Below are positions 11,647 through 21,514 of a stretch of 64,000 nt of DNA, piece after piece; the first letter of the stretch is position 1; the number at the start of each line of letters is the position of its first letter. The DNA comes from Marasmius tenuissimus (Eukaryota > Basidiomycota > Agaricomycetes > Agaricales > Marasmiaceae), in assembly GCA_029532415.1 (NCBI GenBank), contig JAQOTA010000052.1, positions 3,720,001 through 3,784,000 on the forward strand, read 5' to 3'. The notes beneath the pieces are model-generated. The model did no database searches, was not told the DNA's origin, and was given only the letters and a program-made list of their open reading frames with translations. The position numbers were made by a program, and so were the translations under genes.

Positions 11647-12602
11647 TTAACTGTTAGAATCTACCATCCGGAATAGACAATTATTCCCTTTGTGCTGGTT
11701 GGCTTTGTCGCCCTGGCCGTCCCATTTCTTTTTGTAGAACGGCTGAAACTTTTTGTTGAAGTCTCGTCTATTCTGGGCTCTGCCATCCCGTTGTGGGAGT
11801 CTGTCGGGAATTCGGGAATATCGGCGCTTATCCCTTGGAGGTGAGTTTGCTTGAACACTATACCTCCGATTGTCAACAACTTGAAGTTGTTGAGGTGAAG
11901 GAGACCGAGAGGACTGACGGTCCTTTTTCTTGTCATCCTTCTTCTTACGGTCCTTTGACCGAGACCAAGACCTGCGACGTTTGGTACGCTTCATTTGGTC
12001 TCAAGCCTTGTTATAATACAAGGCAGCCTTGTGGCTTTGTTCACAAAGTAGTGCAGCCTGCATAATGTCATTGACAGATGAGTTTTCAGGCGTAATGCGA
12101 TGGATTCTTCACATATCACTGGCCATTTCTTCGGGGACCAGTAACATAAGTCTCTTTTTGAAAGAATAGATGTCGGGTGGACTAGGCATGCTCTTAGCAT
12201 AACGAGTGAGTTCGGCAAACACACCCTTGACGCCTTTACCAACCATATATATGATGTCGTCATACCTTTCAGTAACCAGAGTCAAAGAGGACTCATGGAT
12301 AAAGCGGCGGTATAGTCCGCTAACCACTTGCATGAAAGTGGTTTGACCGTGAAGTGGGTCATCGGAATCTGGGTCATCAAGCCCACTCTCGATGGCGTCA
12401 ATATACCAGTGGCGAGCATCTCCACGAAGAAACAATACCAATGTGTTCTTTCGGAACATCTCCACGGAGGTGAGCACGTAACATCCCTTAGAATTGCTCC
12501 ATCTAACATCGGAGCCACAGAGATTCGCAACATTGAGCCAGCAGCCAATATCTCGAATGAATTCATCAAACACCAAAAAATCCTGGTCTCCATAGTAATA
12601 TC
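11647..12602 (-). pseudogene. Gypsy-A gag, 3' part (downstream of the Copia-A insertion)
   Basis: This is the second half of gag, cut off from its start by Copia-A. It contains the conserved gag core (VFDEFIRDIGCWLNVANLCG; VVSGLYRRFIHESSLTLVTE) and a basic tail rich in Arg, Lys and Ser (MKRTKRRRSWSRSKDRKKKD). TGA codons occur at 12,109 and near 11,998. No CCHC zinc knuckle is present, and the Gypsy-B gag also lacks one, so RNA binding is probably done by the basic tail (inference). The last five bases, ATATC at 12,598-12,602, are the Copia-A target duplication. Confidence 0.82.
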
Positions 12603-12923
12603 TGATGAGCCGGCATGACGCCTAGCGCAGAGGACTACAACATGGCTACACTACTACTTACCAGAGAGGAGTTTTGAGAGATAGAGGTGAGACATAGAAG
12701 CTCAAGCACACTGTAGATTCAAGTAGAGAACTACGAGCTTATATACATGTAGATACAATAGAGTTACCATATAAGGACGACAATAGAAATTGTACATATG
12801 AGCATAGTGAACAATAAGGAATAGAACAATAGCGAATGCATTGTCCCGCATAATACAATGGCAGGAAGTATGAACCAGGACTTCAGATATACCGGGATCT
12901 AATTATAGTCCACGGATTCAACA
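12603..12923 (-). repeat. Copia-A 3' LTR
   Basis: It aligns without gaps to 18,612-18,932. It carries a TATATAAG box in element orientation and, near its end, a GTAAGTAG splice donor that is kept in the partner LTR and in Copia-C. Confidence 0.93.
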
Positions 12924-12965
12924 CACCCCCTCGCTAAGTGCAGCTGAAAAGCGCATCTGAGCGAA

Positions 12966-15900
12966 TCAAGTGGACGAATAGAATTCAAGTCCAAGGTGAT
13001 CTCTGAATCGTAAGAACTTCTCATGTCCGAGATTCTTCATGAACATGTCTGCGGGATTATAGACTCCTTCAATGAAGAACAATTCAACTTTGCCCTCTTC
13101 AACACACGATTGAATATAGTGATATCGAATATCGATGTGCTTGGTTTGGCGTTCTTGAACCGGATTAGATGCAATGAAGATAGAGCCTTGATTGTCACCG
13201 CAGATTGGAATAGGACCCAAGTCAATTCCAAGTTCAGAGAGTAGCGATCTTATCCAGGAAGCTTGACGACTGCAATCTGACAGTGCCATATACTCAGCCT
13301 CAGTGGAAGAAAGAGCTACAGTCTTCTGAGCATGTGATTGCCACGAGAAGATGCCACCTGCTAACTTGAAGAAGTAGCCAGTTATCGAACGGCGTTTGAT
13401 GGGATCGGCAGCCCAATCCGAGTCTGTGAACGCAAGAAGACCTCCATCAGAGTCACCATCATAGACAAGTGAATAATCTGATGTGCCAGCAAGATAGCGG
13501 CAGATGTAGAGCGCTTTATCGAGGTGTTCCTTCGTTGGATTAGAAGAGAACTGGGAAAGCTTTGTAACTGCATAGGCAATATCAGGACGTGTGCCCAGCA
13601 TAATGTACAGAAGCGACCCAATCACAGACTGGAATTTGGAGCAAATGGCAGGATTGACTGGACCATCGTTAGGAGTTGGCACATAGCCAGCAGGTAAGGG
13701 CATAGGAGCACCTTTCGCATTCTGCATCCCAAAATGTTCAAGGACTTTCTTCAGATAATCCTTTTGGTCAATCATGATCTTATTGCCTTTGCGACGAATG
13801 CTCATGCGGAGACACTCGCTAGCATTGCCCATATCGCGACATTCCCATCGAGCCATGAACTCAGCTTTCTTCTTGTCAACAAAAGCTTTGTTAGGACCCA
13901 TGAAGAGTGCATCGTCAACGTAAATGATCGCATACACAACTTCACCACTCTTCGGATCTTTGCAGATGAAGAGTCCAGCATCAGAAGTTAGACATTTGAA
14001 GCCTAGTACTTCCATGGATGAGCTGAGGGTCCGCCACCACTCAAGGGCAGCTTGCTTCAGTCCATATAATGCACGACGCAGGCATAGTACCTTACGTTCC
14101 TGGCCCTTGACTTTGAAGCCTTCAGGTTGTTCCATGTAAATCTCCTCAACAAGATCGCCGTAAAGGAAGGTGTTCTTAACATCAACAGAGGTGATGTACC
14201 AGTTCTTGAGAGCTGCGAGAGCAAGCATCATTCAAACAGTCTCATAACGAACAACTGGTGAGAAGATCTCATCGAAGTCGACACCTTCGACCTGAGAGAA
14301 ACCTTTGGCAACAAGTCTCGCTTTCTTGTGACCATTCAACTTAACATCGAAGACCCATCTATTTCTGATGGCTTTGCAACCTTTTGGTAGGTCACAGAGT
14401 TCAAAGACCTTGCGCTTATGAAGTGCCTCAAGTTCTTTGTGGCAAGTGTTCTTCCATTCCTTCTGTTGCTCGACAGGCAACTTTAGAATATCACGGAGTG
14501 TCCACTCTCTGATGTTAGAGAAATCAGGAGTATCGGACGTTGGAAGCGAATCATGAACTGGAACGGCATTGTTCAACAGGTAAATCACGAATCCTACTCC
14601 CCCTTCTTGGGTCAGTCTTTCGACTACGCTTTCTTCCTCATGCGACTCAGTGCTTCCACTGGGTTCTGGAGCAGGCGGAGGCGGAAGTGGACCAGGAATC
14701 CCCTTTTTACCACCTTTGCCTTTCCTAGATCACAAAGAGCTAGGACGATTGACTGGATGCGAAGGTTCTTTGTCTCCAGTGACATTTCTCCAAGTATTTT
14801 TATTTTCTAAGTTGCGAATAATGTCCGAGGGTTTATTTGGGTTCCACTGTTCCCCAAATATGTTACCAAGTTGCGTTGTACCCTTCCGCTGCCTCGAAGA
14901 CCAGCGTGGACCATCCACTGCTGGTGCAGGCGGAGGAACAGCGGGTTCGCCTGAAGGCATCGGAGGACCAGATTGAGGGAGTGGCATATCCCCTGGCACA
15001 GGGCCACCTGCAGGTTCGTCAACCTGAGGTTCTGATCTTTGAGAAGGTTCGGAGCGACATCTGAGATCTGGTAATGGAGCATCAAAACCGTCATCATCAG
15101 AGTCTTCATCTTCTGAAGGAATGTTGGGATTTTCACCCAAAGTAAATGGTTCACTACCAACAGGTGTGAAGCCACAAGTTTTGGCATCAGGACACTTATT
15201 GTATAGCGTCTCATCGAATAGTGCAGTGCTACCTTTGAATACAGAATTATTACTTCTCATAAACAGGAAGCCTTTCATCCCATCTTGGTAGCCGATGAAA
15301 GTCATCAACTCACTGCGAGGAGCGAGCTTATTCTTCCTACAATCTTCAGGAATGAAGATGTAGGCTGCACAACCCATAACTCGGAGATGTGAAACATCAG
15401 GTGCTTCACCGTAAAGCATTTCGAACAGAGTTCGCCAGCTCAAATGTTGCACAGGAGTGCAATTGTAGAGGTGGACGGCGTGCACATGGCAGAATTCCCA
15501 CCAGGACTGAGGCATACAAGCTTCAAAGCGAAGAGCTTCAGCCTTCTCATGAATAGTCCTGTTGAATTGTTCAGCACGACCATTTTGTTGTGGTGTATAT
15601 GGTATGCTCTGATCCCTCTGGATCCCATACTCTTTCAGTACTGCATCGAACTTATCTCCTTTGTATTCTCCCCCTTCATTGGACATCCAGGTCTTGACTA
15701 CAGCATTGAATTGCGTCTTGACCATAGTAAGGAAGTCCCTCAAAGCGGGTACTGCCTCGTCTTTCGTCTTGAGCTTGGAGGTCCAAACGTAGGATGTGCA
15801 GTCATCGAGAAAAGAGATGTAGTACTTGTACCGGTGATACAATTCTGCCGGGTATGACTTCAAATCCGAATGTATGCGTTCAAACGGTTTAGAAGCTCTT

Positions 15901-18312
15901 GTTGTAGAGTTGGGGAACGATTTCTCATGCATCTTGCCTTCAGCACAACCACGACACAGAGGTGTCTTCTTAGTAGGCATCTTAAGGTCAAGTGGGAAAG
16001 CTTGCGTATGTTTCCGAGCTTTATTCAGGGCTTTATCCAATGGATGCCCAAAGCGTCTGTGCTCAATATCATAGTCCACATTGTAAACGACCAACTTGGC
16101 CATTAAAACCTCAGCAGATGCTTTCCACAAGTGTACCCAATAAATGGTTTGACCAGGCATATGAGGGTAGGAAACAAGCGACTGTCGTGGCTGTGATGAG
16201 TAGAAGGCTAACTTCTTCGCGTTTCAACGAATTGATAGACCATCTTGAAGGAACTCTCCCATGGATAGCAAGCGTATATCCAATTGTGGTATGTAATAGA
16301 CAGGATAGAGACGTGAAATGCGCTCAGTAAGTTTCCCGTCATGTCCTTCAACATTATGCTTAATGAAGACAGTGCCTTTACCCTTGATCTGTATAGGGTT
16401 GCCCTTATTTGCAGTATTTACGATAGGACCATCAAGCGATTCATATTCAGCGAAATCATTCAAGTCATTTGTGAAATGAGAGGAGGCACCAGAATCAAGG
16501 AGCCAACCCTGTGTGTTGTTCACACTTTTCTTTCCCTTACATTGAGTACAACCCACGAAGTGGGTGGAGATAGCATTGCAATATGATACAAGTGATGCCA
16601 GATCACTACGACTACGACACAAACTACTGATACCAACTAGTTGTGAGCATCGCTGTAAGGTTGCATCAGATTGGGAAAGCAGGTCAAGATAAGGAACTTG
16701 CCTGTCATCGTGGAACGATCCAAGAGAGACGTCATCCGGGACGTCCTCAACCCCTGCAGCTTTGGCAATATTGTTGTCAACGTTGTTACCGAATAGAGAA
16801 GCCATATCGTCCATACCATCGTCAGATCCCCAGTCCATCTCTACATCTTCATCAGGATCAACGCTGCGAGAGCGTTTAGAAGAAGTAGGAGAAGGACGTC
16901 CGGCTCCTTCATCTTCTGAATCATCCTCCAGAACTCGCTTGGACAAGGACACACAAGGCTGCGTGATTCGGTCCTCTGCGTGATTTGGCAGCGGACGTGA
17001 CAATCTGTTCAAACGGTTTGAGATGCCGCACCGTCTTAGGGACACCAAGTCTGTCAGCAAGTGAACATGCTTCACGTACATCATCAAATACTGACTCGGA
17101 TGGCTTGAAGCCGGTGAAGGACTGCATGGCAGCCAGATTCTTCTTGACAGCGGGAGGAATGGTGCTGTCACAAGACTTGTCCCAGTGACCAGTGAAGTGC
17201 GCTGGGGGCGGAGATCCTCTAGCACAGCTAGGAGGGGCACTTGCGATCTCGGCGCGCAAGGAGTTGTTGACTGTGTTCAACGCAATACGTTCCCTGCAAT
17301 CAGTGATTGAAGAGTAAGGATGGACAGGAGGAGGAGAAGCGACGACGGATGCATAGGACACAAGATGGGAGTGGCCATGAGACCAATTGTTACCGCTGTT
17401 ACCACCGGCGTTGCCGGGACCCTGGTGCTGGTTGATACCACCGCAGGTACCACACTGCTGCTGCTTCTTCTTCTTACCCTTATTCTGGTTCGAAGAGGGG
17501 CGTTGCTGCTGCTGCTGTGGTGGATGGGTATTGGTCTGCTGCTGATACCCACGCTGCTGACATTGCTGCTGCGGGCGCTGCTGCTGACCAAACAATGGTT
17601 CGCGATCACCAGCACGCCTCACCGCAGAGAGGCGGTTGGCGAGCTGCGGGTTCTGGCGTTCGTACTTGACCATGATCACATCATGGACCTCCGAAACGGT
17701 AATGCAGTTTTCATCCTTGGGATCCCTGACGTAGTCATGAAGGGATTTGGATGAGGCAGCATCCCTTTCAGGAGAAATAGCGGCGATGAGCAAGAGGGAT
17801 TTGATCAACTCGGGGAGAACCACTCCTACCTCGGAGAGTCGCTCGATGTAGGACTTGAACTTGGTGATGCCGGCTTGGGGATGAGAGGTGGTAAGTCTGA
17901 AAGAGACGAGTTTAACAAATTCGCCATAGATGGCAGACAAAGTGGGCTCGCTGTAGGTGAGGTTCAGCTGTTCCCAAGCTTTCTCGGCGTTCATGTCCTT
18001 AATCAGATTGAAGACCTCCTTGGTGGTGGTGATCTGGATAATCCCCATGAGCTGGAGATTTTCCTTGTCCCAAGCAAGACTTTCCTTGACCCACGCAGCG
18101 TGCTCCTCAGGAGGAACGGTGGCGCGAGTGACAGGAGTAACCCCTGCGGGGCTAGTCACAGTGCCAAGGGGCATGGAGGGACATGGTTCCACGCCAGTGA
18201 GATGACCATAGAGACCTTGGGTCTTGCACACAGCTTCCATCTCGCTGTAGTAGGTCTGTTTGAAATTGGTGCCATTGAAGCGACCAGAGAAGTATTTCTT
18301 AACGTCAAACAT
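12966..18312 (-). pseudogene. Copia-A Gag-Pol polyprotein (Gag, protease, integrase, RT, RNase H), decayed
   Basis: The reading starts MFDVKKYFSGRFNGTNFKQT at 18,312. Gag contains a Gln-rich stretch; protease has WLLDSGASSHFTNDL; integrase has a zinc-binding start (HRRFGH ... CRGCAEGKM) and the EGGEY and IPYTPQQNGRAEQFNR blocks; RT has FLYGDLVEEIYMEQPEGFK and YVDDALFMG; RNase H has LLAFTDSDWAADPIKRRSI and ALSSTEAEYMALSD. Gag and protease are in different frames (shift between about 17,240 and 16,921), and stops lie at about 16,224, 14,730 and 14,232. Comparison with Copia-C shows these are lesions and not programmed signals, since Copia-C is open across them. In the integrase region Copia-A has one copy of the 107-bp block that is doubled in Copia-C. 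Confidence 0.9.
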
Positions 18313-18345
18313 GGTAGTATAAGGTTGAGAGGTTTGGTGCTGGAT

Positions 18346-18670
18346 CTAGAGAAGACAGCATCAGCATGTGTCTAATCAACACAGGGAGCAGCCATCAAGG
18401 TGCTATGCTCAACGAGGAGCATTGGATCCTTTAGATCCAATGTCATCGAAGGACGTACATCAATGCCATAGATCGATCACTCAATGAAGAGGTCGATAGC
18501 AACATGCAGGTCTAGCCTAGCTAGCCAATGACAGCGGCCTAGGGGCACTCATCGCTAACAGCAGCCTAGGGGCGCTTGTTATTGTAGTCGGGCTAACCGG
18601 GGCCCATAACCTGATGAGCCGGCATGACACCTAGTGCAGAGGACTACAACATGGCTACACTACTACTTAC
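18346..18670 (-). other. Possible 5' leader intron of Copia-A
   Basis: A GTAAGTAG donor inside the 5' LTR (18,670) and a pyrimidine-rich TCTTCTCTAG acceptor (18,346), 33 bp ahead of the gag ATG, bound 325 nt that include the primer-binding site. Copia-C has the same pair of sites and Copia-B has an equivalent pair. Use of the intron is inference. Confidence 0.4.
18597..18611 (-). promoter_or_regulatory. Copia-A primer-binding site, initiator-tRNA anticodon arm type
   Basis: Directly after the 5' LTR, in element orientation, is GGTTATGGGCCCCGG. Its complement contains GGGCCCATAACC, which is the anticodon stem-loop of eukaryotic initiator tRNA-Met (CAT anticodon inside). Drosophila copia is known to prime from the 5' half of this tRNA, and this site has that form. 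The same string follows the 5' LTR of Copia-B and Copia-C. Confidence 0.7.
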
Positions 18671-18932
18671 CAGAGAGGAGTTTTGAGAGATAGAGGTGAG
18701 ACATAGAAGCTCAAGCACACTGTAGATTCAAGTAGAGAACTACGAGCTTATATACATGTAGATACAATAGAGTTACCATATAAGGACGACAATAGAAATT
18801 GTACATATGAGCATAGTGAACAATAAGGAATAGAACAATAGCGAATGCATTGTCCCGCATAATACAATGGCGGGAAGTATGAACTGGGACTTCGGATATA
18901 CCGGGATCTAATTATAGTCCACAGATTCAACA
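18612..18932 (-). repeat. Copia-A 5' LTR
   Basis: Partner of 12,603-12,923 with seven substitutions. At the sequence corresponding to CCGG in Copia-C, one LTR has CCAG and the other CTGG, so both strands of the same CpG have decayed separately. Confidence 0.93.
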
Positions 18933-20387
18933 ATATCCAGGCTTAGGTATGTTCTGAATCACAGTCTTTTATGCATTTTTTGGTGCACTGGAGCCTGGGA
19001 TGTAAAGCTGACGTTCAATCAACTTTTCAAACATCCCAAAGGCGGCTCGGAGAACTTCTTCCTGACTCTTAGGAGTAGGATCATACAGGAAGATTTCTTC
19101 CTCATTAAAAGTTGGGTCCGCAGACGAATACCGGGTACGTCCAAACACACCCGGGCGTTGGCCATGGACTGATGGGTTTAAACTCAAGTGTTCTTTCTTG
19201 ATGATCCGGTTATGTTCATCTTCAGAATTATGAGGTTCGGCGTCACTAGGTTCGCTGTTGTTGGGGTCATCACTAGGAGGACCATCGCCATCATCAGGAG
19301 GTCCGCCACTGCCACCAGTACGATGGTGACTCTGATCGGTTTCAGAGCTAGGGGGCTCACTTTCTCCTCTATGAGCCGGTGTTTCACGTGGTTCAGTTGA
19401 ACAGGGAACAGGGTTCCGACATACACCTCCACGGCCATGCCTCGTTGAAGAGATATGTCGATCACAGGCCGCCCGAATTTTCTTGACATATGGCGGCTCA
19501 GTATCGCGGCAGGAATCGCTCCGCTCGTTACGAGGGCTCGATCCAGTTCGGAAGGTTCGGCAGATGGAATCCTGCTCGGAGAATGGTTCAGAATAGATCA
19601 TTCTCAAGGGAGCAACCTCATGGTCCTCAATGGGACGTTCAGGCTGTGTGATTTGCGGGTTTTGCTGATGGTAAATCATTCCATTCTCGTCAACATATAC
19701 ATGCTGATTAACTATAGGAGTTGTGCTATAACTCAAAAGGTCAGCCTCATGTAGGGTCTGAAGTACATAGCAACGACGTAGAGTTTGATGATAGGCCCAA
19801 ACGAGAGATTGGTTTCGGGCAAAATTTGAAGTTACTGTTTTGATACTTCAAAGGCTAGCAACGTCATCATCGGACGAGCTGTCGGGTGGATCCTCGGGAT
19901 CACCAGGGGTGTTGCTGTTACCAGGTATAACCAGAGGACAATTGGGCATAGGTGTCTTGCCCTTCCTTGACGCAGCAGTGTTGGTCTCAGATAGAATCTC
20001 TTCAGCAGTAACGGTGGGGGTGCTGTCAGAGCGGTTACCAGTGCCAAAAAGACTATCAGGACTAGTAGAGCGAGGAGGATGTTCCTCAGTTGTGGTAGTC
20101 ATAGTACCAACAGGTTCAGAGGTCGAAGTCGAGCTAGTAGGTTCCTGAGAAGGACGTACGGCAGCCCGAGGCGTTCTAGAGGTCGACGCAGTAGCAGTAG
20201 GTTGACGAGACTGAGTAGATGGTTCAGTCGTGCAAGGAGCAGAGGAGCCAAAGGCAGGTTTGGCACGGTCATTCATCGCTGTAGATTTTGAAGTAGCAGT
20301 CTTCCAAACGGTGGTCGTAGACATTGGAGATATTTGAGCGTCGGGATATGGTAGCTGGCGATATGCAGCACTGATCCCAGAATGCAC
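18933..20387 (-). pseudogene. Gypsy-A gag, 5' part
   Basis: One frame is open from 20,387 to the Copia-A insertion point except for TGA at 19,848 and TAA near 18,966. The first third is Ser/Thr/Pro-rich and low-complexity (TTTEEHPPRSTSPDSLFGTG). The middle aligns with the Gypsy-B gag (RRCYVLQTLHEADLLSYSTT against SRMYVLQLVRNRDLSQFSTT). The end (LRAAFGMFEKLIERQLY) enters the capsid-like core. The start is either the ATG at 20,387 or the one near 20,324 (MSTTTVWKTATSKST), which is more like the Gypsy-B start. Confidence 0.8.
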
Positions 20388-20464
20388 TGTCTTTCGAGTG
20401 GTGAGCGGCGTGATGGCGAGTAGAGTAGAGCTTCGGAGTAGCCAAAGCTGAGGTTAAAAAAATG

Positions 20465-20670
20465 TGAAAGGGATCGTTCACTCGGTCCTTCAGACCTCAA
20501 TAACCAGACAGTCATTTAATTGGCTACAGAGAGCGCTACGAAAGGGTTACACGAGGTGGTGAAGGTAAGAGTAAAAGATATGAATAATTAGGTAAGTCGT
20601 AGCGAGTCCTTTTATACGTAGAGAAGTCCGTGTATTTGAAATATACCGGATATGGGACGTGGCCCTTACA
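20465..20670 (-). repeat. Gypsy-A 5' LTR
   Basis: The better kept LTR of the pair: it retains CpG at five of the six CpG sites that differ, against one retained in the 4,781-4,986 copy. A TATAAAAGG box lies about 55 bp in. It is followed by the target duplication CAGAG at 20,671-20,675. Confidence 0.92.
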
Positions 20671-20928
20671 CAGAGAATGAACATATTTGGTTGTCCGAGG
20701 TTGCCCAAATGGTTCAGACATCTGGGGCCAAGGTGACCACTCTGTCCTTCAGTAACATGGCCAAAGACAACCTACTTACCAGAAATTTTCTTTGCGACGT
20801 GGGTATGTATGTCAAAGAGCTCATATTGAAGGGCATGATATCCAACCACTTGATGGACCACGTCCTATCATCGCCGGAGGATTATTTATCTCACCTTGAA
20901 CTGTTAAGAATCCGGGTGGATAACCCAC
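20671..20928 (+). pseudogene. F-box/LRR pseudogene, segment 3
   Basis: This 258-bp host fragment lies between Gypsy-A and Copia-B. It is open in one frame and reads ENEHIWLSEVAQMVQTSG, then MISNHLMDHVLSSPEDYL and LELLRIRVDNP. The right-arm gene at 59,658-59,114 has VSNDLVEWIVSSPDDCLPNL at the same place, which identifies it. The first five bases CAGAG repeat 4,776-4,780 and the last five CCCAC repeat at 33,535-33,539. Confidence 0.8.
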
Positions 20929-21186
20929 TGTTGAATCCGGACTACCGGATATATGGACCGTTGTATCGGGCCGCATATATGCTTCAATCGTTTCACTATG
21001 ATCTATGCTATTCCTAGTCACTCCTGTTATAGAAGATACAGCCACCTCTGTATAGTATATAAGTAGCTCTGTATCTACATGCAATGCCAGTACTTTTACT
21101 ACTCTCGTTGCTGCCTCTAAGCCTATCTCCAGGTGAGCTAGTCTGTCCCATGCTGCCACTGCGTGGGCAGGACCTCTGCCTCAACA
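20929..21186 (+). repeat. Copia-B 5' LTR
   Basis: It starts TGTTGAATCC and ends GCCTCAACA. A TATATAAG box lies near 21,056 and a CAG/GTGAGC splice donor at 21,133. It ends where the primer-binding site begins. Confidence 0.93.
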
Positions 21187-21508
21187 GGTTATGGGCCCCG
21201 GTGCCCTATCGATGTGCCCTGCGATGGCAGCTCTCTAGGATGTGCACCTTTATTGTGTGCTGCCTATGATGATGCGCTATTGTGGTCGTTGCACTCGATG
21301 ACCATCGTGACTGCTTAATCGCTGTCGTGATGGACAGACCGTTAACACCGGTTCTGGACCTGTGAAGTCGATATCTTCATCGATGTTTGACGATGTTGGA
21401 CTGTGTCCTCAACAACGATCGATGGCTATCGCCGTTGACCGTGCAGTGATTTCTTTTATCATTGCCTATGATGATGAACATATGCTGATCGTTGTTTTAT
21501 TACTCCAG
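21133..21508 (+). other. Possible 5' leader intron of Copia-B
   Basis: The donor GTGAGC lies inside the LTR and the acceptor TTTATTACTCCAG ends six bases before the gag ATG at 21,515. Splicing would remove the primer-binding site from the message. Copia-A and Copia-C have sites at matching places. This is an inference from splice-site form and conservation. Confidence 0.4.
21187..21201 (+). promoter_or_regulatory. Copia-B primer-binding site, initiator-tRNA anticodon arm type
   Basis: GGTTATGGGCCCCGG follows the LTR without a gap. It is complementary to the anticodon arm of initiator tRNA-Met, as in Copia-A and Copia-C, although the LTRs of Copia-B are not alignable with theirs over most of their length. 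Confidence 0.7.
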
Positions 21509-21514
21509 ATCGCT

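Larger units (their letters stand above)
12603..18932 (-). mobile_element. Copia-A: full-length decayed Ty1/copia element nested in Gypsy-A gag
   Basis: Two 321-bp LTRs (12,603-12,923 and 18,612-18,932) bound it, with the 5-bp duplication ATATC on both sides (12,598-12,602 and 18,933-18,937). Removal restores the Gypsy-A gag frame across the join (NIPKPGY then YYGDQDF). It is a close relative of Copia-C at 36,294-42,773: same LTR ends (TGTTGAATCC...GGCTCATCA), same primer-binding site and same Gag start. The LTR pair differs at 7 sites, all CpG transitions. The polyprotein is broken by stops and at least one frameshift. Confidence 0.93.
4781..20670 (-). mobile_element. Gypsy-A: full-length but decayed Ty3/gypsy element with extra ORF3
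   Basis: Two 206-bp LTRs (4,781-4,986 and 20,465-20,670) bound the element, flanked by a 5-bp duplication CAGAG. Reading on the minus strand it carries gag, aspartic protease, reverse transcriptase, RNase H, integrase and a chromodomain-like tail, then ORF3, which ends 22 bp before the 3' LTR. Without the nested Copia-A (12,603-18,932) it is about 9.6 kb. The LTRs differ at 7 sites, six of them CpG transitions, and the genes hold many TGA codons plus frameshifts, so it is an old, inactive copy. It is a diverged relative of Gypsy-B at 36,188-52,907. The sequence just before the 3' LTR, GTGGGGGAGTA, is the likely polypurine tract. Confidence 0.92.
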
